The translations under genes were made by a program, and so were the position numbers. Positions 20,201-29,639 of a stretch of DNA of 38,881 bases are shown in pieces. The stretch spans positions 1 through 38,881 of the forward strand of contig MU404243.1 in the NCBI GenBank assembly GCA_022695795.1, read 5' to 3'. Source of the DNA: Biscogniauxia marginata. Taxonomy: Eukaryota; Ascomycota; Sordariomycetes; Xylariales; Xylariaceae. The stretch's first letter is position 1; each line of letters opens with the position of its first letter. The notes beneath the pieces are model-generated. The model was not told where the DNA came from and searched no databases. It worked only from the letters and a program-made list of their open reading frames with translations.

Positions 20201-21897
20201 TTAGCTTTGCTGACCATCCGGGATATTATCCTGGAGATTCCTGCAGAGCCAGATGATTTGGAAAGGCGTCTATCTAAGATGAATAGGACCAATGGTGCCT
20301 TGAGGTTCATGAAATCAACCTCGAAGCTTCCAAGATAGAGGTGTTCGCCAAGGTCCTGTAATGACGGCCGCTTCATGTCAACCTCGACTAGTCGGTCCGC
20401 CATCGTCTTCATTCGAAACCGGAACTCGTTGTTACCGCACAAGGCCCTCATGAAGTAGTCGGTCATGAACCAGGCGATACCTACGACAAGCCATATGTCT
20501 GATTTCGTGTTAGGGATGATATTGACACCAAACCATTGACTTGCGAGAGAAAAGACCAACGTTCTCGTGGTCTCGACCTCGGTGTCAACAATGTCTTGGG
20601 GGTAGAGAAGCCTTGTGCTGCACAGCGAGAATGCGCACAAAGGTATGGTGTCTTCCACCATATCCTCAACGAAGCAGACCTTGTAGCTCTCAAACGGATA
20701 TCTACCGAAATGAAGCACGAAATGATCCACAGCCGTGACCAGAGCGGCACAAGTATTCCGGACTTCCTCTGCACGGCCAGGGAGGCAGTATCCGTGGACC
20801 TTTGCAGCACTGACTCCGAGTCTCGTGTCGTCTTCCTCACTTCTGAACTCGGACCAAAGGTCGACGTGCTCAAAGGGGCCGACAGCAAAGCCAATATGTT
20901 TTGCCGCCTTGTTCTTATCAATTTCGAAGGTCATCGTTTTCTTGGTCTCGTCGTCCTTGTTGATCACCTCGCCAGTCAAGTATCCCGAGCAGACCACCGT
21001 CATCTCGAGCAGCTTGTCTTCTTCAGTGAGAGCATAGCCGTGCCGTCGTGGTTCTTCCTCGCCATGCTTTCTCTTGCGGGTCGAATTCGCAGTGCCGGCG
21101 CCCTTGTATTGTTGCTGCGCGGCAAGGGTTTGGTGAAAGGCATCGCCGAGAGTGCGAGGGCAGGTGATAGATATTTTCCATGAATTTCGACTGCCAGGAT
21201 CGTCGATGCACGGGAAAATGGCGGATGCAGTTCCGGGCTCGATAGAATGGCGGGTGTAGACATGCGGATAGCGCGAGTCGGCCTCGTCGACGCCGACAAA
21301 TTGCAAACCGTCGCAGACGTTCTTCAGCTTGAAGGGGATACTGATCCTGTAGCCTCCAACCTTGCCATCGGGCTGGAGGAGAAGATCTTGCTGGTCCGAC
21401 TTTTGTGAATCTTTGTTTTTCCGTTTCACCTCTTCGGCGCTGGGCAGCTTGACCCGAAGAGAACCGTCAACAGGCGTACAACAGTTCAAATCATGATCGA
21501 GAGCCGAGACTTCCTTACGGCGATGGTGCAAGAGCGGTTTCATGCGACGCTTCCTGATGCCCCATTGCGGCGCCGACCACCGATAGTGTTCGGGCGTTTG
21601 GGCCCAGTCGCAAGGATCCTGATAGGATGCTTGCACCTCGCAGTTAGAAACGGTGACCCTCTTGACGTCGATTTCGCATTGGCGCGCATCGATGAAGACC
21701 TCGGAGACGTCGGAGTCGATAGTCGGGGCTATTAGAATGTGGGAGCGTCCACGAACGCTCTTCTCGCGAAAATCGATGTCGAGCTCGACATGCTGGTTGA
21801 ATACGACGTACATGCGGGGAGGCGTGCCGTCGACGGGAGGTTCGGCGGGAGGAGGCTCGGCCGCCGCGGGGGGCTCTGGTTCCACGATGCCAGGCAT
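17212..21897 (-). CDS. TAF2: TFIID subunit Taf2 (single exon)
   Basis: TFIID subunit that recognises the initiator region of core promoters. The intronless frame encodes 1561 residues. Residues ~28-480 form an M1 aminopeptidase-like fold (VFNQHVELDIDF, IFPCIDDPGSRNSWKI). The zinc-protease motif HEXXH is replaced by FSLAS before QWFG (449-457), and the following WLNEG-type motif is WLVVGIAWF, so it is catalytically dead, as in all Taf2. An ARM/HEAT-like helical region follows (for example YMYASQLQQDRDVAAQQ and ALDALCRLMKAKV), with an acidic DADDDEEMEE insertion. Roughly the last 320 residues are Pro/Ser/Thr/Lys-rich and disordered, ending KLKIKLKPQS. Start context CCAACATGCC has A at -3. A probable family-specific insertion near residues 115-175 contains RKRRMK and a Lys-rich stretch. 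Confidence 0.95.
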   Translation of the reverse strand: MPGIVEPEPPAAAEPPPAEPPVDGTPPRMYVVFNQHVELDIDFREKSVRGRSHILIAPTIDSDVSEVFIDARQCEIDVKRVTVSNCEVQASYQDPCDWAQTPEHYRWSAPQWGIRKRRMKPLLHHRRKEVSALDHDLNCCTPVDGSLRVKLPSAEEVKRKNKDSQKSDQQDLLLQPDGKVGGYRISIPFKLKNVCDGLQFVGVDEADSRYPHVYTRHSIEPGTASAIFPCIDDPGSRNSWKISITCPRTLGDAFHQTLAAQQQYKGAGTANSTRKRKHGEEEPRRHGYALTEEDKLLEMTVVCSGYLTGEVINKDDETKKTMTFEIDKNKAAKHIGFAVGPFEHVDLWSEFRSEEDDTRLGVSAAKVHGYCLPGRAEEVRNTCAALVTAVDHFVLHFGRYPFESYKVCFVEDMVEDTIPLCAFSLCSTRLLYPQDIVDTEVETTRTLVFSLASQWFGVNIIPNTKSDIWLVVGIAWFMTDYFMRALCGNNEFRFRMKTMADRLVEVDMKRPSLQDLGEHLYLGSFEVDFMNLKAPLVLFILDRRLSKSSGSAGISRIISRMVSKANTSGQASDEVLGSEAFRKACEKVGSTRLESFWNQWVVGSGCPRFDVKQRFNKKRLCVEMTVRQMQDIAAAKARPLDKNDFWRDVLEETHGVYAGELQHSFTGPMTIRIHEADGTPYEHIVEIRDDSSKSVKFEIPYNTKYKRLKRNRRQRERAMANNNAKGHEENQKDLYYLGDVFQHPDEIEEWEFRDWDEETEAKMDQESYEWIRMDADFEWICEMQTDLPPYMYASQLQQDRDVAAQQDSMLFLHRRFAQTGAHPLVSTILTRTLLDPRYFYGLRVMAANELPRHAVQDQVNWIGLKHLTKTFQHFFCYPGTYTPRPNNFADKRQYLVQGVIPEAIARIRGEDGKCPKEARRFILEQLQANNNSDNVYSDQLYICKLIKALAICQVPDEKKVKQQMAMSLSFGDADDDEEMEEVRDPEPEEFRDMALEEIERYRRMDEYSPSYQNCFTIAALDALCRLMKAKVISKDPLTFVQYLQDRTCDVVRIKACEALVELDLLANPAFLRFFLSLLGTDSSPFVRDRLFKALCRGLASIAIGENAESGKQAPEKPAEGDLIVEQDNAVIEAKQKAKARKEDLTAALVALKEETADDDELQKAIWDTLNSPVLTVAERINILELCSILVDEDPSLAVKFKYPTYWTVHRGEKVRGRCLVTFKRHYRVESRKKYAVPLQSPPARPEAPKRTITLNVNKNGSFSSKPTIPASHQPSPQPSIAPSKPTVTVSTPKPTPKSAPKPTVVTSKPVAAPLKHSLNVATARATTPVRLATPVAVQEKVTKNGESHRDSISVQAPVRPTIEPAHPEHKQLPPKINGNGNLAPIKHPRPPKRASTESEGMRPSKIVKLNTSKIVAALEQRLGPSKKLVTVKFNAWDKLKPRKRSPESASIRATPKHPKAEKSSVNTQPRTAARNSPSTASGTLPRSSPPILPSSQKASTPTPTTQTQPQPPSSGGSNKPRKPLPEMRKPLPSAAPTNTLPPNPPASKAPTKLKIKLKPQS

Positions 21898-23101
21898 GTT
21901 GGCGTGGTGTCCAAGGCCGCGATGGTGCTATGTAGTAGTACTCATGGGTATAGATGCAGGACCAAAGGCAGTTTCAGAAGTGAAGGGTAGGGGCTGTATG
22001 CGCCGTCGTCTGAGAAAGCCGGAGAAGCGTCGAGGGAGAGAATGTGTCGGAGATGGCGGCAGTTAATCTTGCGTGCTGGTCACGCGAAGGGTCAAGCTGT
22101 TCGGAGATAGGTTAGTGCATCTGAAATGGCACAATACACGGCGCGATCGAACGATGCTGCTCGCAGGGTGAGGCAGGGCTGCGAAGAGAATGCCAAAAAC
22201 GGCACATCAAGCGGCGCGTGCGGCAGAAGCGCGTGCTCTGGTATTTCTCTGGCAGAAGAAGGGGGAGAGTTAAAGAAAGAAAGAATTACGGGATTTGGCT
22301 GACTAAAATGGCGGCGATGTTGACGATGGCGGTTTCTGTCTGGCAGCCCAGCCTTGCGCGCTGCTGCTGCTCGATTGGATCTGTTTGGTTAAATCAGAGG
22401 AGCTCGGCCTTCTTGGCTACCTAAGCTTAAGTACCTCTTAGGCTTAGGTTAGGTACATAGGTACAGACTGGATGTATATCTGTATGTACCTATGTACTTG
22501 ATTCGAATACAATATGTGGTCTGTGCTCAACTGCGGCGTTTGGCAGCTGCTACGACCGTGAACCATGGAACGCTACAGGTACTGAGCTTTAGGTTAGAGC
22601 ACTTCACACTAACCTACCTATGTACCTATGTAGGTAGGAATGGACCTTATTGACCAAGCTGGAAATTCGCCTACCGGGCTCAGGTATACGAAATAGGTAC
22701 GTATCTATATGCATAAAAGCTAATAAAAGTAGGTACATCCCGTCCCCTATAAAATCCTCATCACGCTACCTACCTAAAGTGAGTTTAGGCGGTCTACGGA
22801 ACACATTCACGACATGATTCACTCAAGTTTAGAAATGGGCTTTGACTGGAACATGTGTCTTTTTAAAAATTTGTCAAATACGCCACAGGCTCTCCCCGTG
22901 GTCGAAACCAGATATTGCTCGCGCAAGGTTTCGCTGTAAGTATGTATGTACTTTTAGACCACAAATCTTGATGTACCTCACACGCCGCATCCCAAATTCA
23001 TCTTACACGATGCGCCGACTCCGTGACTTCAGGTGAGAGCTAATCGAAATTCCCAATACGCCGTTCCCCTTGAGTACATGGATGGCCTCTGGCTCGAGAG
23101 G
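21898..23101. promoter_or_regulatory. TAF2 upstream region and SAS4 3' flank
   Basis: 1.2 kb between two minus-strand genes: TAF2 promoter on the left, SAS4 3' end on the right. It has the densest cluster of TACCTA/TAGGTA motifs in the window (22418-22500, 22612-22640, 22680-22780). No gene seen. Confidence 0.6.
22453..22497. repeat. Inverted repeat, 13-bp arms, TAF2 upstream region
   Basis: GTACATAGGTACA (22453-22465) pairs exactly with TGTACCTATGTAC (22485-22497) around a 19-base loop. A second, shorter inverted pair (CCTACCTA with TAGGTAGG) lies at about 22616-22638. Confidence 0.85.
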
Positions 23102-24969
23102 TTAATGTCTGTGTTGTCGCCGGTCTCGCCTCTTCTGTCGTTCGTGCGCCTTCAGGGTATCTGTATCTCTGTACTCCTCGGGCAAATCGAAATCGTACTC
23201 CATCATATCTGGTATAGGATGACCCCACGCAACCAACGTTCTTCCTCTCCGCCGGCCTTTACTTAGTGCCGCATCTCGTTGATGCCTCTTTTCGAAGAAT
23301 GAGGCAAACTCTTTTGCTGCTGCAGGCTCCGGCAGTTTGGGCGGCGGTTCGCTACGCGATTTCTTTGAGCTCGATGCTGCAATTTTGGCTCGTGCAAGAG
23401 CCTCCTCGTCATGGAGTTGGCGCGCTGATGCGTCTACGTCGCTATAATCAGGAGGTTCTGCCTCACTAGCATTTTCAGCGGCACTCTCTTCTGCTTCAGC
23501 ATCGCTCATGTCGTCATCTTCTTCAACTTCCTCGTCTTGATCCTCCTCCGCGTCCTCGTCCTCCTCATATTCATCCTCTTCATCATCGTCCTCATCGCCC
23601 TCATCGTCTCTAGCCTCTTCTGCAAGCGCGCGCTCCTTCTCGAGTTTCCGCTTCTTCTCTTCCTGGCTCCACAACCGGAATTTCTCCAGTATGGCTTGGC
23701 AACCTCTGATGAAGTGATCTCGAGCGGGCTCAAATGTCTTCTTTCGGCTCTCGGTAACGCCATTAACACCCATGGTCCTCAGCCAGTCGTGGCCCTGGAG
23801 GTCGTTGAGCAAGCGGATGATCTGGTCCTTTTCATGTTGAGCGCGGCCCCTTTCGGTGTTGCGAATTGACTTCTCTAGCCTCTCGGCCTTCCTGTGTCCT
23901 GGATGGAAGTATGAATCCGGCAAGGGATCCTCTGGGATGTGGCCGTTGTATCTGGCCTCGAGGAAGGCAAAGTCGATTCGTTGCGAGTCGTTGAGGTCAG
24001 TAAACAAACTATCATTGTAGAGTCGCACTGTAGAGGAGTGGGGTTGGTGGCTCAAGCCAGGCTCGGCATCCGCAGTGGTTTGGGGATGGCCCGTGTCGAT
24101 CACGACAATAGGGGTGTCTGGATTGAGGATGTCTGCACACAGCGAAGCCAAAGGTTAGCCATCGACCGACTGTGGTGGTATTGGGATGTTGACGTACGCT
24201 GTTCCTTGGGGTCGTTGCCGATTACTTCGTCGTAATCGGGGAAGTAGGCCGAGAGTTCGCTCTTGAAGCGGGTGGCCTCCTGGGAGCGCAATTTGCGGCC
24301 AGAATGCTCCTTGGCCGAGCTGAAGTCGGCTGCACTGGGCTGTAGCCTGTCCAGTTCGTGTCTAATGCCATTGATAACCTTCTCTTTGTGTTTTGTGAGG
24401 CCATTTTCGGTCGCCGTCGTGGTTGTATTCGTATCCGTGGTCGTCGAGGTGTGCTGTCGGGCGGGAGCGGGATAGTGGGCGGTAGTGGGTTTCTGGGTGG
24501 ACGCGACGGCGGTAGCGGTAGCAGTAGCAGTGGCGGCGGTAGCGGTCGCGGTATTAGGGGACTGTGATTGTGACTGTGACTGTGACTGTGGCTGTGGCTG
24601 CTGGCTCTGCTGACAGGTCTGCTTACTCTGCTGATTCTGTCTCGTGGGGATTTGCGGTCTCGCGGCAATTGATTTCGCAGTGCCGACGGGCTCGGATATG
24701 GACCTCGCCAGAATCTCGACGGTGATCCTGGTTCTCTTGGTCCGCAGAGGGTCGTGGTTGTTGTCGATGGGGTCGAGCGGCCGCTTCATGCGAGCAGAGC
24801 TGGATTGCTGCAGGATGTTTGGCGAGGTTCGCGTCTTGGTTTGTGTCGCGATGATCTGGGCATGTTTAGCATTATTAGCAGCTGTTGTCTGCTGGGCGCG
24901 GCGCGAGTGCTGGAGCTTGTGTTGTGGGCGCTGATACCCTTCAGCTCGTCGGGATGTCGAGGTGGCCAT
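23102..24969 (-). CDS. SAS4: SAS4-domain protein, probable SAS histone acetyltransferase subunit (two exons)
   Basis: Homologue of yeast Sas4, scaffold of the Sas2 H4K16 acetyltransferase complex that limits spread of silent chromatin. Exons 24969-24198 and 24132-23102 give 600 residues. The intron (24197-24133, 65 nt) has donor GTACGT, branch CTAAC and acceptor GCAG, and joins DPKEQ to HILNPDTPIVVID. The N-terminal 190 residues are disordered, with Gln/Ser runs (~120-137), an Ala/Thr alternation (~139-156) and a Thr run. GRKLRSQEATRFKSELSAYF (224-243) precedes the SAS4 domain at about 313-411, with RNTERGRAQHEKDQI, LQGHDWLRTMGV (from 369) and FEPARDHFIR. A long acidic region (~434-481) and a basic tail follow. 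Family assignment is by recognition; membership of a SAS rather than another acetyltransferase complex is inferred. It is the last gene before the AT-rich block. Confidence 0.85.
24560..24600. repeat. Coding hexanucleotide repeat in SAS4
   Basis: Tandem TGTGAC/TGTGGC units (coding strand CAGTCA-type) encode the alternating Gln-Ser run. Length variation would stay in frame because the unit is six bases. Confidence 0.8.
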
Positions 24970-25539
24970 CGGTGCGTGTACGGGGTGCGATCATGGTGGT
25001 ACATGTGATGCTGGATGCTGGATGCTGTCGCGCCTCGCATTTCCGGGCAGGGGGAAAAAGGTGCACCCTGGCTTTCGCTCTGGTCTGAAAAGTGAAAAGC
25101 TGAAATCCGTCCCGGCCGTCTCTGCTAAAACCAGTCGACTCAATTGAGTTGGTGAATTGGCGTCGGTGCACGGCAGCAACGGCACTTGACCACAATGGCA
25201 AATACTAAGGTTAAGCCTTCAGTTGTTATTACCTAGCCGTAGTGACCTAGGGAGGCCTACAAACATTGATTGTATGTCCATACGAGTAACAGTACACCGT
25301 GCACGTGCCCTCTCACTCCCACTGTGCTGCATCACAACCTGACCTAACAAGCCACCCCCGGATTAATGCATTGAAACCCCACATTTGGATGACTCTTCGT
25401 TATCTCGATAGCCGCATGTTATCACCCTTTTCAATGGTCCACCCTCGGTATTTATTCACAACGCACTTGCAAGATCAATTCAGACACACTGACACTTACT
25501 TATATTGCTGATATTGTCCCGTAATACATTCATTTAAAA
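24970..25539. promoter_or_regulatory. SAS4 upstream region
   Basis: 570 bases of normal composition between the SAS4 ATG and the onset of AT-rich DNA; presumably the SAS4 promoter. No gene or clear core element is seen. The composition changes within roughly 50 bases around 25540-25580. Confidence 0.55.
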
Positions 25540-25725
25540 CCTCGACCTGTTAATATCTGTTCCAATTAATAACGGTTTTTATTTCTTTTAAAAAAAGAAT
25601 AAGAAAAATAAAAATAAAATAAATAAGTTATTTAATTTATAAAAATCGAATTAATAATTATTAAGTAAAAAATAATAATATCATAAATAATAAAACTAAA
25701 ATAATTTTTAATAATTTTTATATTA

Positions 25726-26163
25726 ACGTACCACATAAGCGAGTGGACAAAATAGGCTCGCGAACAAAATGGTTTCCCATATAAAATCGACTTTTTCGAA
25801 AGTTCATAGCTTTACACGTAAAAACCGGAGAAATCTTGAACCTTTTTTCTTAGTTATATAATTATATAGTTTAACTAAAATAAAATTCAAAAAAATAAAA
25901 AGTGAAATATATAAAGAAATACGTAAAAAAGTCTATGCGTTTTGTTATAATTTTAGTTTTTACGCGTTTTCTTTTCGTGTTTTTTAATATTAACTTTTTT
26001 AATTTTCATTTTAGTTAAACTATATAGTTATATAACTAAGAAAAAAAGTCCGAGATTTTTCCAATTTTTATAAGTAAAGTTATGAATTTTCGAAAAAGTC
26101 GATTTTGTATGAGAAACCATTTCGTCCGCGAGCTTGTTTCGTTTACTCGCTTATATAGTACGT
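25726..26163. mobile_element. TA-flanked foldback element (Tc1/mariner-like, non-autonomous)
   Basis: A 438-bp element bounded by TA on both sides (25724-25725 and 26164-26165). Terminal inverted repeats are about 165 bp each (25726 to ~25893 and ~25996 to 26163), starting ACGTAC. The arms align with about two dozen differences, nearly all transitions, as expected if RIP hit both. About 100 bases of unrelated sequence separate them and no transposase is present. TA duplication and long inverted repeats suggest a Tc1/mariner (Fot1/pogo-type) derived MITE; the superfamily is inferred. Confidence 0.8.
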
Positions 26164-27565
26164 TATATATTTTTATTTTTAAAAGCTTATAAAAATAAGT
26201 AAAAAGTATTTATATTTAACATTTTATTATTATTATTATTAATTATAAAAAAAGTTATTTTATACGTAATATTATTTAAAATAATTATATTATTATTACT
26301 TAATAAAAGAATTACTTATTCGCGTTTTAATATTTTTATTCGATTAAATATAAACTCGATATATAACGTTAATCGCGAAACGGTTATTATTAAGCTTTTT
26401 AAAAAGACGTCGCTTATTATTTAAAACAAAATAATAATATAATATAAATATATATTTAATAAAATAATTTAAAAATTACTATATAATCCTAATTTACATA
26501 AATAAATCTCGTTATTTCATTAAGCGTAAGTTTTTAATAATTATTAAGATTTATATAATTATATTTATTTTAAATCGGTATTAGTTAAAACAAATTATAA
26601 CTTTATAATTTTTAAATCTTGTTTAATATTATTATTCCTAAATATAATAATAAATAAAATAAATATAATTATTTTAATAAGCTTTTTAATAAAAGAAAAT
26701 AATATTTTTCAATTAATAATTTATTTAATATAAATAAAAACGCGGCTAATTAATTTTTATTAAAATTTTTATAGTTTTTATAACTAGTTAATACTTTTTT
26801 TATAAAAGTTTATTTGAAAATCGACGCCTTTATTATGTTTTTATATAATTTAAATTTAAATGAGAGTTTATATAATAATATATAATTAATCGTGACTTAG
26901 CTTAGTTAATTCGAGATTTCGGCGAAAATCTTTAATAATTTATATATTAACCGCGTTTATTTCATTTTACAAATTAAGTTAATTTATAACGACGGCGATT
27001 AATTATAAACGTAATATAAACGGCAATATTTAATTATATTTAATTTCGTTATAATAATAAATAAAACGTTAAAATAGTTTTTTAATATAATTAATATAAT
27101 TAATATAATTAATATTAATTAAAAAGGTTTAATATTTTTAATTAAGGGTTAATAATATTAAAATCGATAAAAAAGTTAATAAAAAAGGTAAATAATATCG
27201 TATATTTAAAGGTTTTATAATTTAATTAGCAAAAAAATAATATTAAATAATAATAATTTTTTAACGTTTTATACGGCCGTGTTATTTATTTAATTACGTT
27301 TATTATAAACCATGTTATTTAATTATATATATAATTTAACTTTTTATAAAGTATAAAATGGTTAAAATAAGGATTTAACCCGAAAAAAGCCTTGTATTAA
27401 CGTGTTATTATTATAAAGAAAAATCTCGTTATTAAGCTTAAAAAAAAACCGACACTTTATAAGACAAAAGGATATAAAACGAGGTTTCGATATTAGAAAA
27501 ACCTAAACCGGGTTTTTATAAAGAGGTACTTATTATTAATTAATATAAGCCGGGGAGGTCGAGGC

Positions 27566-27648
27566 GATTATAACGGGATTCGAACCTACGCATTATTAGT
27601 ATCCCATATTAATATGAGCTAAGTAATTAACTATTACGCTATATAGCC
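27566..27648 (-). pseudogene. Degenerate tRNA-like sequence with intact B box
   Basis: Read on the minus strand, 83 nt begin GGCTATATAGCGTAATAG and end TATAATC. The B box GGTTCGAATCC is perfect. A D-arm-like GTAAT/ATTAC stem and an anticodon-like stem TTAG/CTAA enclose CTCAT and a possible short intron. The acceptor 3' arm TATAATC differs from the expected TATAGCC by one G-to-A and one C-to-T change; the T-stem is similarly altered. This looks like a RIP-damaged tRNA (perhaps CAT anticodon) or the head of a tRNA-derived SINE. It is unlikely to be functional. Confidence 0.6.
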
Positions 27649-28443
27649 TTAAAAAAGCCTTTTTTAAAAAACGATATATTAATTATAAATTTATTTTTAT
27701 TAAAAGCTATTAAATTTAATAAAATAAAATAAAATAAATCTTTAATAAATCTAATTATAAATTTAATTAAAACTATTTTTTATATATTAAAAGCTTTAAA
27801 AGAAATAAATAATATTCGAATAAAGATTATTATAAGTAAGTAAAAAAAGTATTAAGAAATTTAAATTTTTATAAATATATATAAAAACCCTCGAAAAAAG
27901 AAAATAAAGACTTATTTAAATACTTTTATATATATTTAAAAATGCTTATTCGTAAGTAAAAACGTTTAATTAATATAAATCCAAATATTTTTAAAGTTAT
28001 AAAAACTTATTTAAATATTTTTATAAATGCTTAAAAACGCTTATTTATAAACGAAAATATTAATCGATATAAATTTAAATATTTTTAAAATTATTATACG
28101 TAATAATTTAATCGATTAATTAAAGCTTATTAATTAACTTAATTTTTTAATTTTTTAATACACTTATTTATGTTTTATTTATATCGGTTAAAAACTTGAA
28201 GTTAAAACTAAAAATGCTTAATTTAATACGAAAACGCTTACTCGAGAACGAGTTAAAGCTTTCGAAATTATAGCTTTTAAAACTTTTAATACGCGTAAAA
28301 ATATTTAAACGAATTAATTATTTATAACTAAAAATAATTATAACTAAAAATTTTTTATTTTTTATTTATAATATATATTTATTACTACTATTATTATAGA
28401 AATAATTAATATAAAATTCGTTTAAAAAGTCGTTAATAATGAT

Positions 28444-29165
28444 CAGGGTTGTGAAAAAAACTAGTAGTTTTAGTCAAAATTAAGTTACTAACTAACTTAC
28501 TAGTTTAAGTCACTTGCCAAGCTTTTTAAAAAATAATTTAAATTTTGAAATATTATTTATAATATGATTAATTAACTTATAATTAACTTATATTATGTTA
28601 TAAATTTAAAAAGTAAGTTATATAAACCTTTATTTAAAAATAAAATTATTTCATTTATAAATATTAAAATAATTACTATATAAATTATATAAATAATATG
28701 TTATTTAATTTATAATCTTTTATTATAAAAAAACGTTTATTTTTAATAAAAAGAAAACAATTAAGTTATTTAATTATAAGTTAAAATATAGGTTTTTTAA
28801 TAAATTATATAAAGATAAAATTTAATATAATTTATATAATAAAATATATAAATTTATAATAAATAATTAAAAAGATATTAAAAAAATTAAATAACTTATT
28901 TAATAATTAACTTAAAATTATAAAGTTTATATAATAATTAAAATAACTTCTTAATTAAATAAATTAAAAAATAACTTTTTAAAAAGGGCTTAAATTAATT
29001 TAAATATTAAATATTTTAATTAAAATTTTAAAAAGCTTGGCAAGTTACTAGTTTTTTTAAGTTACTAACTTGACTTATGTAAGTTAGTTTAAGTCAAGTT
29101 AGTAACTAACTTGCACTAGTTTTAGTCAAAGGTTTAAAAAACTAGTCTTGGCAAGTTATTAACTT
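28444..29165. mobile_element. Degraded hAT-like non-autonomous element, right terminus not found
   Basis: Starts CAGGGTTGTGA, the same terminus as the complete copy at 29640. A 20-bp exact inverted repeat (ACTTGCCAAGCTTTTTAAAA at 28512-28531; complement at 29026-29045) marks its arms, surrounded by many ACTAGT, GTTACTAACT and AGTCAAG subterminal motifs. The expected right end ending CCCTG is absent and no 8-bp duplication can be matched, so the right boundary is approximate. Confidence 0.65.
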
Positions 29166-29639
29166 TAAAATATTAAGTGTTTTATTAAGGTTTTTAAAAT
29201 AGTTATTTTAGTGTTTTTAATAATAACGTAATAATATAATAATATAATTTTATAGTTATTTTTTGTAATTATATAGTCGCGATAATATAACTATTTATTA
29301 TAAAGGTTTATTTACGGTAATAGTTAATTAAATTATATATAAACGAATTTATAAATTCCGGGTTTCGTTTTTTTTGTTATAAATAAAAGAAAGTGGAATA
29401 ATTAATTAATATAAGATAATTAGTTTATATATAGTTTAATAGCGATAACGAGCTAGCTTCGCGAAAATAGTGTATAAATAATAATAAATGTTTATATAAA
29501 GATTTTTTATTAAGAGCTTATTAATTAAGTTTAATATAACGTGTATAACGATTTAAACTTTAAATATATATAATAGTAATAATTAAAAGTTATGTTTTAT
29601 ATTATTTCGGTTTATATGCTTATTTTCTCGTATTATACG

